From NCBI GenBank assembly GCA_023663915.1, contig JAMPGN010000022.1, forward strand, positions 1-30,316: 30,316 nucleotides of DNA, in the 5' to 3' direction. The stretch comes from Eubacterium sp. (GTDB lineage: Bacteria > Bacillota_A > Clostridia > Lachnospirales > Lachnospiraceae). A model generated the notes under the pieces. It was not told the DNA's origin and did no database searches. It saw only the letters and a list, made by a program, of their open reading frames with translations. The position numbers and the translations under genes were made by a program. Shown here one piece after another: positions 9,527 through 17,040 of this stretch (its first letter is position 1; each line of letters starts with the position of its first letter).

Positions 9527-10141
9527 TTATAATGCAATAAATGCCAGTGTTCCAAGGGATGTCATGTCAACTACGACATGGTCTGCCCTGATCTCTGCTA
9601 CAGTGAGTTCCACCCACTGTCCGTTTACGAGCTGGTAAACCTTGATATTCTGTCCGGCAGTTACGCCTTTCATATAAAAGTTTACGGTCGCTGTGTTAAA
9701 TCCACTTACCGATGCTTTGATCTGTGCAACATTCATAACTCTGCCGCCCAGACTTGCTGCAAATGCTTTTGCAGATGCAACGCTTGCAGCCGCCGGCTTC
9801 AATACGGAAAATACCTGATTGCTGGGTGCGCCGTTAATAATAACGTGTCCGCCTTGTCCGAGGGGAGTTACATTCTCTAACCCCGGCACGGATACCACCG
9901 CATTGTTCATATATTCGCCGACAGTCTTGCCTTCTGCCTGCGCCGCTGCTACGACATACGCAGGCGCCTCCCCCGCCGCTACAGTCGGTGCAGGCGTTGC
10001 TGCTACTGCTGCCGGAGCCGCAGGTACAGCCACTGTGGAAGCCGACGGGCTGCTGGAACCCGCTGACGGGCTGGGCGCAGCCATGACAGGCATAGCGAAT
10101 ACCATAGTGCCTGCCAGCGCTAACGCGATTAACTTTTTCAT
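9527..10141 (-). CDS. Small secreted Ala/Ser/Pro-rich protein of unknown function
   Basis: A 204-aa protein with a clear Sec signal peptide: KK, a hydrophobic LIALALAGTMVFAM core and an AxA-type cleavage site after VMA. Residues about 24-60 form a low-complexity Ala/Pro/Ser/Val linker; the rest looks like one compact domain ending in VVVDMTSLGTLAFIAL, with no LPxTG motif and no membrane anchor. I do not recognise the domain. ATG 10141 is chosen because AGGAGG lies 9 nt upstream; this is one of the strongest ribosome sites in the cluster and suggests high expression. The gene is flanked by hairpins and by an 11-bp inverted repeat. Context suggests a surface-assembly partner; unproven. Confidence 0.8.
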   Translation of the reverse strand: MKKLIALALAGTMVFAMPVMAAPSPSAGSSSPSASTVAVPAAPAAVAATPAPTVAAGEAPAYVVAAAQAEGKTVGEYMNNAVVSVPGLENVTPLGQGGHVIINGAPSNQVFSVLKPAAASVASAKAFAASLGGRVMNVAQIKASVSGFNTATVNFYMKGVTAGQNIKVYQLVNGQWVELTVAEIRADHVVVDMTSLGTLAFIAL

Positions 10142-10177
10142 GGTCAAATTCCTCCTTTCCTAATTCTGAGTGTGGGA

Positions 10178-10250
10178 CGGGCATACCGCCTTTACAGGCA
10201 GGCATGCCCGCCGAGTGTGGTTTATATTTTCGCCCATAGGGCGGAAATAT
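10178..10250 (-). repeat. Two hairpins in the leader of the secreted protein gene
   Basis: Between the sortase-like gene and the secreted-protein gene are two strong inverted repeats. One is 10224-10250: 12-bp arms ATATTTTCGCCC / GGGCGGAAATAT, loop ATA, one G-T pair. The other is 10178-10210: outer arms CGGGCAT / ATGCCCG with an inner CCGCCT / AGGC.GG stem. Neither has a T-run after it on the minus strand. They lie in the transcript just before the ribosome site and might set relative expression by RNA processing or attenuation. The apex CGCCCATA.GGCGG recurs in the hairpin at 9450-9472. Confidence 0.6.
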
Positions 10251-10265
10251 CATGTTTCATACTGC

Positions 10266-11159
10266 CTATTCGGCAACGACCCTGTTGATGGTTCCAGCCG
10301 CATCTGTCGTCAGTACGGCGACCACTACCATCTGTCTGTCATCTGTCTCATCCTTCTGCGTCGTCAGCGTGACTAAAAACTGATAAGGCGTCAGCCCGTC
10401 CCAGCCTTCCCGCAGATTCCTGCCAAGCTCCCTTGTCCCGTACAGGTCATCCAAAAACTGCTGGCATCCGGCAAGGTAGGTAAAATCATATTCCCGGATC
10501 AGGCTTGTGTTTTCCCTCTCATACGCGGCAAAAATCTCATAAGTCAGCACATTGCCATCCAGATAGATGTATAGCTGTTCATGTTCGCTGAAATAATCCG
10601 GATCGGCAAAACGGTAAAGCTGCGCAAACGGTCCAGTCTCTTCCGTTCCCGTCCTGCCATGCACCACCGTGTTGAAATCACACATATTCGCCTGATTTGC
10701 CAGTTCTATGTAAACTGCCCCGTCCGCGTCTTCCTCCCCAGAAGCGTTATGGGTCTCGTAATAATCGTCTCCCTGCATACTCTGCAAAATCGGTACGTCA
10801 ATCTCTGTGCCCAGCACATACAGCCATGCAAATATCTCAGGATTTTCCGCCTTCAGCGCGGCAAAGTCCACTTGCGCATCCTGCGCGCCTTCTCCATCTA
10901 TCCCGGCAGCGGATACATCCGCCCCGCCTTCTGCTTCTGACGCATCCCCCGCGTCATTTCCTGCATCACCGTCTGCCGCCGTAAGATCCGTTTCCGGTGC
11001 ATTTTCTGCATCCTGTGCACCGCATCCTGCCAGTCCCAGTACCCCAGCCAGAATGCATGCAGCAAACATATATCTTCCTGCTGACACTTTCCCAGCTGTC
11101 ACTGTCCTGCCGCTTCCCGCCATTTCGTTTGCTTGCTTCCATTTACTCCACTTTTTCAT
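10266..11159 (-). CDS. Sortase-B-fold lipoprotein lacking catalytic residues
   Basis: A 297-aa protein. A basic N-terminus and hydrophobic segment end in a lipobox LAGC (43-46), so Cys46 should be lipidated. After an acidic Ala/Asp/Glu/Gly linker (50-98), residues 100-297 follow class B sortases: FAWLYVLGTEIDVPILQ, DDYYETHN, GAVYIE, DFNTVVHGRTG, FAQLYRFADPDYFSEHEQLYIY, LVTLTTQ and RQMVVVAVL. The catalytic His of the usual YGH motif is Arg169 (HGR) and the catalytic Cys of TLxTC is Gln268 (TLTTQ); only the Arg (R275) may remain. Transpeptidation is therefore unlikely; a binding or scaffold role is inferred. TGGAGA precedes the ATG; the start overlaps the LCP gene by 17 nt. Confidence 0.82.
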   Translation of the reverse strand: MKKWSKWKQANEMAGSGRTVTAGKVSAGRYMFAACILAGVLGLAGCGAQDAENAPETDLTAADGDAGNDAGDASEAEGGADVSAAGIDGEGAQDAQVDFAALKAENPEIFAWLYVLGTEIDVPILQSMQGDDYYETHNASGEEDADGAVYIELANQANMCDFNTVVHGRTGTEETGPFAQLYRFADPDYFSEHEQLYIYLDGNVLTYEIFAAYERENTSLIREYDFTYLAGCQQFLDDLYGTRELGRNLREGWDGLTPYQFLVTLTTQKDETDDRQMVVVAVLTTDAAGTINRVVAE

Positions 11160-12285
11160 AAAAAATCTCCAGAATCATCTCACACAGTTTCTCTTCATCG
11201 GGATAAAACTCTTCAAATTTTTCTCCCATGATGGTTTCCCCGCTCAACGTATAGAAACTATCTTCGCCGAAATGGTAATTAACCACAGTCGGAGCAAGGT
11301 ATGCCACCTCATCCAGTGTAATATCTGTGACCATCTGCGGCATAACCGCCTGATACAGATTCGTAACCACGGATAAATCTTTCTTTGCAGCTCCCGCCGC
11401 CGTCCCGACTAACGCTTTAAGATACTGTTTCTGCCTGTCCAGTCTCATGTCCGCCGAGCCAAACTGATCCATATTTCGATAGTCTACATACCAGAATGCG
11501 CTTTCTCCCATCAGATGCACTTCCTGCCCTTCCACGAGGCTTTTATCAACACTGGTCATATCTTCCATGACTTTCACATCCACACCGCCAACCGCATCAT
11601 TGATGGTAGCGATCGCGCTCATATTGACTGCTGCATACCCATGTATAGGCAGATTGTAAAATAATTTCTGTACCGCCTTTTTCTGGTACTCGCAGCTCTC
11701 TTCCATGCCGTTGCCGAAACCATGCTGGATGGCAAGCTGCGCTTTCGCGGTCGTCACATAAGCTCCTGTCTCGTTATAGAAATCGATGTCCGTCATCGTG
11801 TTCCGGTTAATCCCGACAATCTTAATCGTCCTGTCTTTCGGATTCATGACTGCCAGAAACAGGGCATCCGCCTGTCCGCCGTTTGTCCCTTCCGCCACCT
11901 CTCTGACATCTCCTATCTTATCGATGCCCATAATGAGAAAAGTCATGATCTCTTCATTGTATTCATAGACATTGTCCCCATATTTGATCCATCCTGCCTT
12001 CCATTCGTCCTCCTGTTCCTCTTCCGGCACTTTTTCCCCGAAAGACTCTTCCAGTATGGGCTGTGCCTCCTCCGCTGCCGCAAGCAGGCGGCTTCTTCCC
12101 ATCGCGCGCACGATCTGCAGTCCGCCTATAACGCATCCTGCAAGAACCAGAACCGATCCCGCCGCAATCCATGCCGCGCGTTTTCTTTTCTTCTTTTTTC
12201 TCCTGAGGACTTTCTCCGGGTTCAGGATCTGCTCTTTTTCCAGATCCGCTTGTTCATCCTGTTTTCTTTTCCTGTTCACACCCAT
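11143..12285 (-). CDS. LCP family glycopolymer transferase (LytR-CpsA-Psr)
   Basis: A 380-aa protein with a very basic cytoplasmic tail (residues 25-37), one helix at about 38-58, then an outer LCP domain. Key features are present: DALFLAVMNP (D140), GINRNT with R161, HGYAAVNM, GGVDVKV, LVEGQEVHLMGESAFWYVDYR and the ADMRLDRQ motif (R281, R284). LCP enzymes move lipid-linked glycopolymers onto peptidoglycan or proteins, so this is the likely ligase anchoring the capsule. The ribosome site is weak. It lies 65 nt after the Ig-like gene and overlaps the sortase-like gene. Compared with the paralogue at 8411-9379 it retains all motifs. Confidence 0.92.
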   Translation of the reverse strand: MGVNRKRKQDEQADLEKEQILNPEKVLRRKKKKRKRAAWIAAGSVLVLAGCVIGGLQIVRAMGRSRLLAAAEEAQPILEESFGEKVPEEEQEDEWKAGWIKYGDNVYEYNEEIMTFLIMGIDKIGDVREVAEGTNGGQADALFLAVMNPKDRTIKIVGINRNTMTDIDFYNETGAYVTTAKAQLAIQHGFGNGMEESCEYQKKAVQKLFYNLPIHGYAAVNMSAIATINDAVGGVDVKVMEDMTSVDKSLVEGQEVHLMGESAFWYVDYRNMDQFGSADMRLDRQKQYLKALVGTAAGAAKKDLSVVTNLYQAVMPQMVTDITLDEVAYLAPTVVNYHFGEDSFYTLSGETIMGEKFEEFYPDEEKLCEMILEIFYEKVE

Positions 12286-12350
12286 TCTCTATCCCACACT
12301 CATTCTTTCTGTTCTGCGGTATGTCCTTTCTTCTTCCGCATCCGTTTCTT

Positions 12351-13226
12351 CTATCTCACCGTGATTGTCACCGGAACCGTCTGTGAACGGTTTCCGTCAG
12401 AGTCCTCTGTGTACACCGTCACCGGATAAATTCCCGGTTTGTTTCTGTTATACTGGCTGACCTGCAGGTTGTAATACAGCGTCGCGTAATCGTCCTTGTC
12501 ATCCTTAAGCGTGCTGATAATCTCCGTCCATGGCACGTTTGCCCCGGAATGGATCGTCACCTCCGTATCGCGGAACACAAGCTCCGGCGCACCGTCATTC
12601 CGTGCCGTCTGAATCGGCTCCGGCGTATCCTCGTTGCTGTTCTCCGCCGCATCCACATGGTCTTCGCCCGCCTCCTCGTCAGAATCAGCATCTTCCCCGT
12701 CCGGACTATTGTTTTCGTTTCCTCCGTCTTCCTCCGGTTCTTCTCCGGTATCCGTCTCCGTATCTTTTCCAGTATCAGCATCCGATTTATTTTCTTCTGC
12801 CGCCGTACCGTCTGAAACCGTTCGAACCATCTCCAACTGTCTGACTGTCTGGCTGCTGCCGCCCGACTCGCTGACAGCTGCCGGCACTTCCACCGGATAT
12901 TCCGCCGAAAAAAGCTTTGAGAATTTTGCCACATTGCCTGCTGAGTCGCTTACCGCATAGTAAACGATCACACTGCCTTCCGCACGGTTCTCTACTTTTT
13001 TCTCGATCACAATCCTGTCCGTGACTTCGCCGTCCCTGTCGTCATGCGCCGCGATCCCCACGTACAAGAGCGACTCATCCATGTCTGGACTGTAGGTAAT
13101 CTCCGCCGGCTGGATGATGAACTTCGGCTCCGTCCTGTCCGTTCTAAAAAGCAGGACGATGCATATAACAGCCAGAACCGCATTGACGACGGTTAATATA
13201 ATGCAGATCACTTTATCCTGTTTCAT
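12351..13226 (-). CDS. Membrane-anchored protein with two Ig-like domains
   Basis: A 291-aa protein: one N-terminal helix (about 6-27), a first beta-sandwich-like domain (34-110; DDRDGEVTDRI and YYAVSDSAGNVA are typical of DUF5011/HYR-type bacterial Ig-like repeats), an extremely acidic Asp/Glu/Asn/Gly linker (about 140-210) and a second related domain (211-291) ending GIYPVTVYTEDSDGNRSQTVPVTITV. No enzyme motif. Anchored outside the membrane, it may hold or space cell-wall polymers or partner proteins. GGAGG lies about 9 nt before the ATG. It sits 18 nt after cpsD, an unusual position for such a gene in capsule operons. Confidence 0.8.
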   Translation of the reverse strand: MKQDKVICIILTVVNAVLAVICIVLLFRTDRTEPKFIIQPAEITYSPDMDESLLYVGIAAHDDRDGEVTDRIVIEKKVENRAEGSVIVYYAVSDSAGNVAKFSKLFSAEYPVEVPAAVSESGGSSQTVRQLEMVRTVSDGTAAEENKSDADTGKDTETDTGEEPEEDGGNENNSPDGEDADSDEEAGEDHVDAAENSNEDTPEPIQTARNDGAPELVFRDTEVTIHSGANVPWTEIISTLKDDKDDYATLYYNLQVSQYNRNKPGIYPVTVYTEDSDGNRSQTVPVTITVR

Positions 13227-13244
13227 CTGCCCTTCCTCCGAAAC

Positions 13245-14048
13245 TTACTCAAAATCTTCTATATACTCCATCTCATCTTCTTCTTCATCCTCTTCTGTCT
13301 GGATGGAAACCTCCCGTGATTTTTTGCCGCCCTGTCCGCTTTCCACCCCATATCTGCCGTAATACTTCCCATAGTACTTCCCATAGTATCTGCCGTAATG
13401 CCCATAATAGCCGCGGCTGTTCATCTCCACTTTATTCAGCACAACCCCGAGAATCTTGCTGTCCGCCTTGTCAAGCTGGTCTTTTACACGCTGGGCAAAA
13501 CGGTAGCTGACCGCGTTGCTCTCCACGACGAGTATCGTCCCGTCGCTGATCTTTGCCACCACAGCGGCGTCAATTACACTGCCAAGCGGCGGTGTGTCTA
13601 TGAATATGTAATCATAATTTCCCTTAGCAGACTCCAATAACTCTATGAATCTGCCGCTTCCAAGTAATTCACTTGGATTGGGCGGCACCGGACCGGAAAA
13701 GATCATATCAAGTCCCGGCACGTTCGTCCTGCACGCCACATCCTCATAGCCGTACTTCCTCACCAGACAATGACTCAGCCCCAGCCGCACGCCTCCGGTC
13801 TTGTAACGCCCGACCAGCACGGACTTGCGCATGTCCGCGTCAATCAGCAATATCTTATTTCCCGCTTCCGCAAAAGATCTGGCAAGCTCGACCGTGATGC
13901 TGGACTTTCCCTCGTTCGGCGTGCAGCTTGTCAGCGCCACCACCCGGACGTCACTCCCACAGAACTCCACGTTGGTTCTCAGTGTCTTATATGCTTCCTT
14001 GACGCGGTAATCTTCACTTTTGTCAAACTGTAAGTTTACTTCCTGCAT
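13245..14048 (-). CDS. cpsD: CpsD/CapB-type tyrosine autokinase
   Basis: A 267-aa bacterial tyrosine kinase. The P-loop is at about 42-50 (CTPNEGKSS), Walker A' at 68-76 (LLIDADMRKS) and Walker B at 147-154 (DYIFIDTPP). The C-terminus carries ten Tyr in residues 214-233 in a YYGKYYG repeat, the autophosphorylation cluster, followed by an acidic tail (EEDEEEDEMEYIEDFE). With CpsC it controls polymer length and export; CpsB removes the phosphates. GAGGAAAG lies just upstream of the ATG. It follows cpsC by 60 nt. The Tyr repeat is coded by near-identical short DNA units that could slip in length. Confidence 0.95.
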   Translation of the reverse strand: MQEVNLQFDKSEDYRVKEAYKTLRTNVEFCGSDVRVVALTSCTPNEGKSSITVELARSFAEAGNKILLIDADMRKSVLVGRYKTGGVRLGLSHCLVRKYGYEDVACRTNVPGLDMIFSGPVPPNPSELLGSGRFIELLESAKGNYDYIFIDTPPLGSVIDAAVVAKISDGTILVVESNAVSYRFAQRVKDQLDKADSKILGVVLNKVEMNSRGYYGHYGRYYGKYYGKYYGRYGVESGQGGKKSREVSIQTEEDEEEDEMEYIEDFE

Positions 14049-14108
14049 GATGCTTTCCTCTTTTTCCTAATAACAATAATACCGCCGGCGATTTCCGGTT
14101 CACACCGT

Positions 14109-14852
14109 CTATGCCATCTTCCGCTTTTTCTTCTTTGTTTTCTTTTTCTCCTCCGCATCTTCCACGAGCGGAATCAACGCGAGGGTGCTCAGCCCTAGAT
14201 ATTTTTCTATGTCATCAGCGGATTTCACCGTATCATCCATGAGGTACTGCACCAGAATCATCGCGCAGACGATAAGGATTCCAATCATCCCACCGATAAA
14301 TGTCCACCGGAATACCGACGGTCCCGCTTTCCTGATAGGCATATTGGCGGTTTCCACCACATTCACCGCCTCGATATCCATGACATTCTGAATGTGTTCC
14401 CCCGCCACTTCCCGGATACAGTTTGCGATCTTCATCGCCATTGCTGGGTCGGTATGCTCCACCGTGATGGACACGATCCGGGTGTCCGTCGGCGTGGTCA
14501 CGCTGACGGTGTCAAGCAGATCGTTGTACGTCATCTCTTCCAGCCCCAGCTTCTGGATGACTTCCTCCAGCACATAGCGGCTTCCGATCAGTTCCGCATA
14601 ATCTTTGGTCAGCTGCGTCCCCATCTGCACATCGCTGTAAGTGACCGATGCACTTTCCGTCTTGTTCAAAATATAGATTTTCGTAGTTGATTCATACACC
14701 GGTGTCAAGATAAATTTACTGAGAATAAAACATAAAATTGCCGCCATAAACCCGACGTTCAGGATCAGCCCGATCCTGCCAAGAAGGATGCCCAGCAGTT
14801 CCAGCAGGTCGATTTCTATTTCCTGATTCTCTCTTTCTCTCTGGCTTTCCAT
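14109..14852 (-). CDS. cpsC: CpsC/Wzz-type chain-length regulator and kinase activator
   Basis: A 247-aa polysaccharide co-polymerase. The N-terminal EIDLLELLGILLGRIG precedes membrane helix 1 (about 29-51), followed by FILTPVYESTTKIYIL typical of the Wzz domain, a periplasm-equivalent alpha-helical part, the Pro/Gly segment ANMPIRKAGPSVFRW before helix 2 (about 182-204), and a Lys-rich cytoplasmic tail (KKKTKKKKRK) that should contact CpsD. Separate membrane and kinase proteins are the Gram-positive arrangement. AAAGGA is about 12 nt before the ATG. It sits between the phosphatase and the kinase as in the standard cpsB-C-D order. Confidence 0.94.
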   Translation of the reverse strand: MESQRERENQEIEIDLLELLGILLGRIGLILNVGFMAAILCFILSKFILTPVYESTTKIYILNKTESASVTYSDVQMGTQLTKDYAELIGSRYVLEEVIQKLGLEEMTYNDLLDTVSVTTPTDTRIVSITVEHTDPAMAMKIANCIREVAGEHIQNVMDIEAVNVVETANMPIRKAGPSVFRWTFIGGMIGILIVCAMILVQYLMDDTVKSADDIEKYLGLSTLALIPLVEDAEEKKKTKKKKRKMA

Positions 14853-14944
14853 CTATGTATCCATTCCTTTCTTCCAGTCTGTCATCCCTGAACCGTAAAT
14901 GCAGGCTCTTCCACAGACCAGACAGGCTCTTTTGCGGTTTCCGC

Positions 14945-15670
14945 TCATATATATTCGTCCTCTATGACGTGCACCGGATTGCCGCAGAAAAGCTCCCGCC
15001 GGTAATCCTCCCCGAACTTCTTTCCGATATATCCCGCACACTCTGCCAGGCGCGGCGCTCTCCTGCCCGTGTCATGGGCATCCGATGCCACAAAGGAAAC
15101 CAGCCTTTGTTTTAATAATTTCCTTGTAAACTGTTTCGCCGCAAACCCGAAATTTCCCATGACGCTTCCTGCGTTGACCTGCATATAGCATCCCATCTTT
15201 ACGAGTTCATCCACGCCTGTTTTTTTGCTGCATACATTGCGGTATCTTTCCACATGTGCAAGAACCGGACGGTAGCCATGCGTCTGCAGCGAGTAGACTC
15301 CGTTCCGGATATAGTCGTACCCGGTATCCGGCGAAAACTCGATCAGCACATAATGGGAATCCGCCAGCGTCATCGCCTCGCCAGCGTCCAGCTCCTCGGC
15401 AAGCCCATCCCGATAATAGAGTTCACTGCCTGCATACAGCCTGACCGCCGTCTGCCTTTCGTCCAGGAACCCCTGCAGCTCTCCCATACGCTCCACGATC
15501 CGGTGCGGCGGCACATTCCGGTGCGCCGGCTTGTTATGCGGCGTCAAGATAATGTGCGAAATGCCGTCCTCTGCCGCCATGGTCAACATCTGACGGCTGG
15601 TTTCCGGACTGTCCGCACCGTCATCCACGCACGGTATAATATGGGAATGGATATCAATGCAGTTTTCCAT
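14945..15670 (-). CDS. cpsB: CpsB-type PHP-family protein tyrosine phosphatase
   Basis: A 241-aa metal-dependent phosphatase. PHP motifs are complete: DIHSHIIPCVDDGA (H8, H10, D16), TPH (H45), GSELYY (E83), AHVERY (H139) and SDAHD (D197, H199). It dephosphorylates the Tyr cluster of CpsD and so tunes capsule production. This is the first gene of the polysaccharide operon; its start lies 54 nt from the left recombination-like site, so any transcription from the recombinase segment enters here. The ribosome site is modest (AGAAG about 7 nt upstream of the ATG, with GGAG further away). Confidence 0.94.
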   Translation of the reverse strand: MENCIDIHSHIIPCVDDGADSPETSRQMLTMAAEDGISHIILTPHNKPAHRNVPPHRIVERMGELQGFLDERQTAVRLYAGSELYYRDGLAEELDAGEAMTLADSHYVLIEFSPDTGYDYIRNGVYSLQTHGYRPVLAHVERYRNVCSKKTGVDELVKMGCYMQVNAGSVMGNFGFAAKQFTRKLLKQRLVSFVASDAHDTGRRAPRLAECAGYIGKKFGEDYRRELFCGNPVHVIEDEYI

Positions 15671-15723
15671 GCTATTCTTCTATACTCCATCTTGGATTTA
15701 TCTTTCATTTAGTGGGAATAATA

Positions 15724-15752
15724 ATTTCGTAAAATATCTCATTTTACGAAAT
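15724..15752. repeat. Left recombination-like site of the proposed invertible segment
   Basis: A perfect palindrome: arms ATTTCGTAAAA and TTTTACGAAAT (11 bp each) around the asymmetric 7-nt spacer TATCTCA. This is the layout of a tyrosine-recombinase core site: two inverted binding arms around a crossover region. The same 27-bp core, with one mismatch and the same spacer, recurs inverted at 17259-17285. It lies between the recombinase 3' end and cpsB. Confidence 0.85.
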
Positions 15753-15793
15753 CAGACCAGGACTTCTGATTTAGACTGAAAATTCAACTTTGC

Positions 15794-15815
15794 TGACGAG
15801 AATTTTGACGGCTAT
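15794..15815 (+). repeat. Direct repeat 1 flanking the recombinase gene
   Basis: 22 bp containing AGAATTTTGACGGCTAT, repeated in the same orientation at 16989-17010 with one mismatch (G versus C at the fifth base). It lies 42 nt inside the left inverted site and 37 nt after the recombinase stop. It could be an accessory recombinase-binding site or a duplicate left by insertion of the recombinase gene. Confidence 0.75.
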
Positions 15816-15852
15816 CCGGTTGAGTCTGTGTCTGTTTTCAATTAAGTATTCG

Positions 15853-16971
15853 TTAACGGACAGCGGAATCATATTGCATCATCAGCAGCCGTTTCTGCTG
15901 GACCGTAGAATGCACATACAGTTTCAATGTCATCTGGATATTGCTGTGCCCCAATATTTCACTCAGGCTCTTGACATCCAGTCCGATCGCGACACACCTT
16001 GTCGCAAAGACATGCCGCAGCATATGGAAATTAAAATGTTCAATCTGACATTCCTGCAGAATACCTTCAAAACGGTACTGTATCGTGCGCGGCTCCGCCC
16101 ATGGCAGTTTCACGCCGTTTACGACATAATCCGTCCCGATTCTCTGATGCTGCCGCAGAATCGGAATCAGGCGCGGCGGCAGGGGAATGATTCTAAGGGA
16201 ATCGGAAGATTTCGGATTTTGTTTTACGACCTGTGTCCTGCCCTCGTCTTCTTCAGACTGTTTATTTCTATATACCCTTAACATATTTCTCCTCACGTAA
16301 AGTATCCCTTCGTCAAGATCGATATCATTCCACAAAAGTGCGCTCAATTCTCCTATGCGTATGCCTGTATGAAGGGCAATCAGAATGCCAAGGCATGTTC
16401 TGTTGTCACTGTGGCTTAACAGATAATCCTCCAGAACGGACAATGACACATCGCTCGGCAGTATGATATTTCCTGCCTTTTTCGAGGCAACTGGATTCTT
16501 AGGCACAATAATGCCGTTGTCATACTGTTTATTCATATAGAGCATGATCCTGCGCACCATGGAGCATATCTGGAACATATAATTTCCCGATAATGCACTC
16601 TCCGGTTCGTGTGCGTTTACTTTTTCCATAAAATCCATCATGATACGGTCCGTGATCTGACTGATCCTGATCTGCCCGATATAGGGAAGGATGTACTTAT
16701 CCAGCATCCGGGTGTAGGACGAGTATGTCCCCGCCTTCCAGTAAGGAGACTGGGATTTTATCCACAACTGCACCGCCTCCGCCATCGTATAATCTTCCCC
16801 GTCTTTTTTCTCAGTTTTCTGCATAAGACGGTACATCTTGTCCCTGACTTCCTTATAGGTTTTCCCGTACACCGACCGATAACCGTATCTTCCTATACCG
16901 ATCTGCTCACGGATTCTTCCCTCCCATCTCCCGTCTTTTCTCTTGTAAATGTTTTCACCTCTTTTTGGCAT
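15853..16971 (-). CDS. Tyrosine recombinase (phage-integrase family)
   Basis: A 372-aa integrase. The N-terminal RKDGRWEGRI is an AP2-like/arm-binding start seen in Tn916-type integrases; a SAM-like core-binding domain spans about 60-165; the catalytic domain from about 175 has all active residues: R205 (HTGIRIGEL), K254 in the beta hairpin, H316 and R319 (HMLRH), H342 (LGHSN) and nucleophile Y352 (LYVHS). I chose ATG 16971 because AAAGGAG lies about 6 nt upstream; an upstream frame extension to 17040 crosses the direct repeat and is unlikely. No excisionase gene is near. It lies alone between two inverted sites upstream of cpsB, suggesting a DNA invertase. Confidence 0.92.
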   Translation of the reverse strand: MPKRGENIYKRKDGRWEGRIREQIGIGRYGYRSVYGKTYKEVRDKMYRLMQKTEKKDGEDYTMAEAVQLWIKSQSPYWKAGTYSSYTRMLDKYILPYIGQIRISQITDRIMMDFMEKVNAHEPESALSGNYMFQICSMVRRIMLYMNKQYDNGIIVPKNPVASKKAGNIILPSDVSLSVLEDYLLSHSDNRTCLGILIALHTGIRIGELSALLWNDIDLDEGILYVRRNMLRVYRNKQSEEDEGRTQVVKQNPKSSDSLRIIPLPPRLIPILRQHQRIGTDYVVNGVKLPWAEPRTIQYRFEGILQECQIEHFNFHMLRHVFATRCVAIGLDVKSLSEILGHSNIQMTLKLYVHSTVQQKRLLMMQYDSAVR

Positions 16972-16988
16972 AAAAAACTCCTTTCTTT

Positions 16989-17010
16989 TGACCAGAATTT
17001 TGACGGCTAT
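16989..17010 (+). repeat. Direct repeat 2 flanking the recombinase gene
   Basis: Second copy of the 22-bp direct repeat (see 15794-15815), placed 18 nt upstream of the recombinase ATG and just downstream of a candidate promoter. The site would lie at the 5' end of the transcript or over the start region, so recombinase binding here could also repress its own gene; that is inference. Confidence 0.75.
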
Positions 17011-17011
17011 T

Positions 17012-17040
17012 ATTTTCTTATCCTTGAAAAAAAGCGTCAA
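17012..17040 (-). promoter_or_regulatory. Candidate promoter of the recombinase gene
   Basis: Minus-strand TTGACG at 17040-17035, a 17-nt spacer and GAAAAT at 17017-17012. It places a start near direct repeat 2 and about 40 nt ahead of the recombinase ATG. The -35 is good, the -10 only fair. Confidence 0.4.

Noticed and set aside
9819..10163. Long open frame on the plus strand over the secreted-protein gene
   Set aside because: It is antisense to a gene with a signal peptide and a strong ribosome site; its Ala/Pro/Thr-rich translation mirrors the low-complexity coding of that gene.
11722..12429. 235-codon open frame on the plus strand
   Set aside because: Antisense to the LCP gene; Phe/Ser/Arg/Cys-rich shadow without a recognisable domain.
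15794..17010. Integrative element with attL/attR as the 22-bp direct repeats
   Set aside because: Only the recombinase gene lies between them, no excisionase or cargo is present, and the outer inverted sites with matched spacers explain the locus better. Kept only as an alternative.
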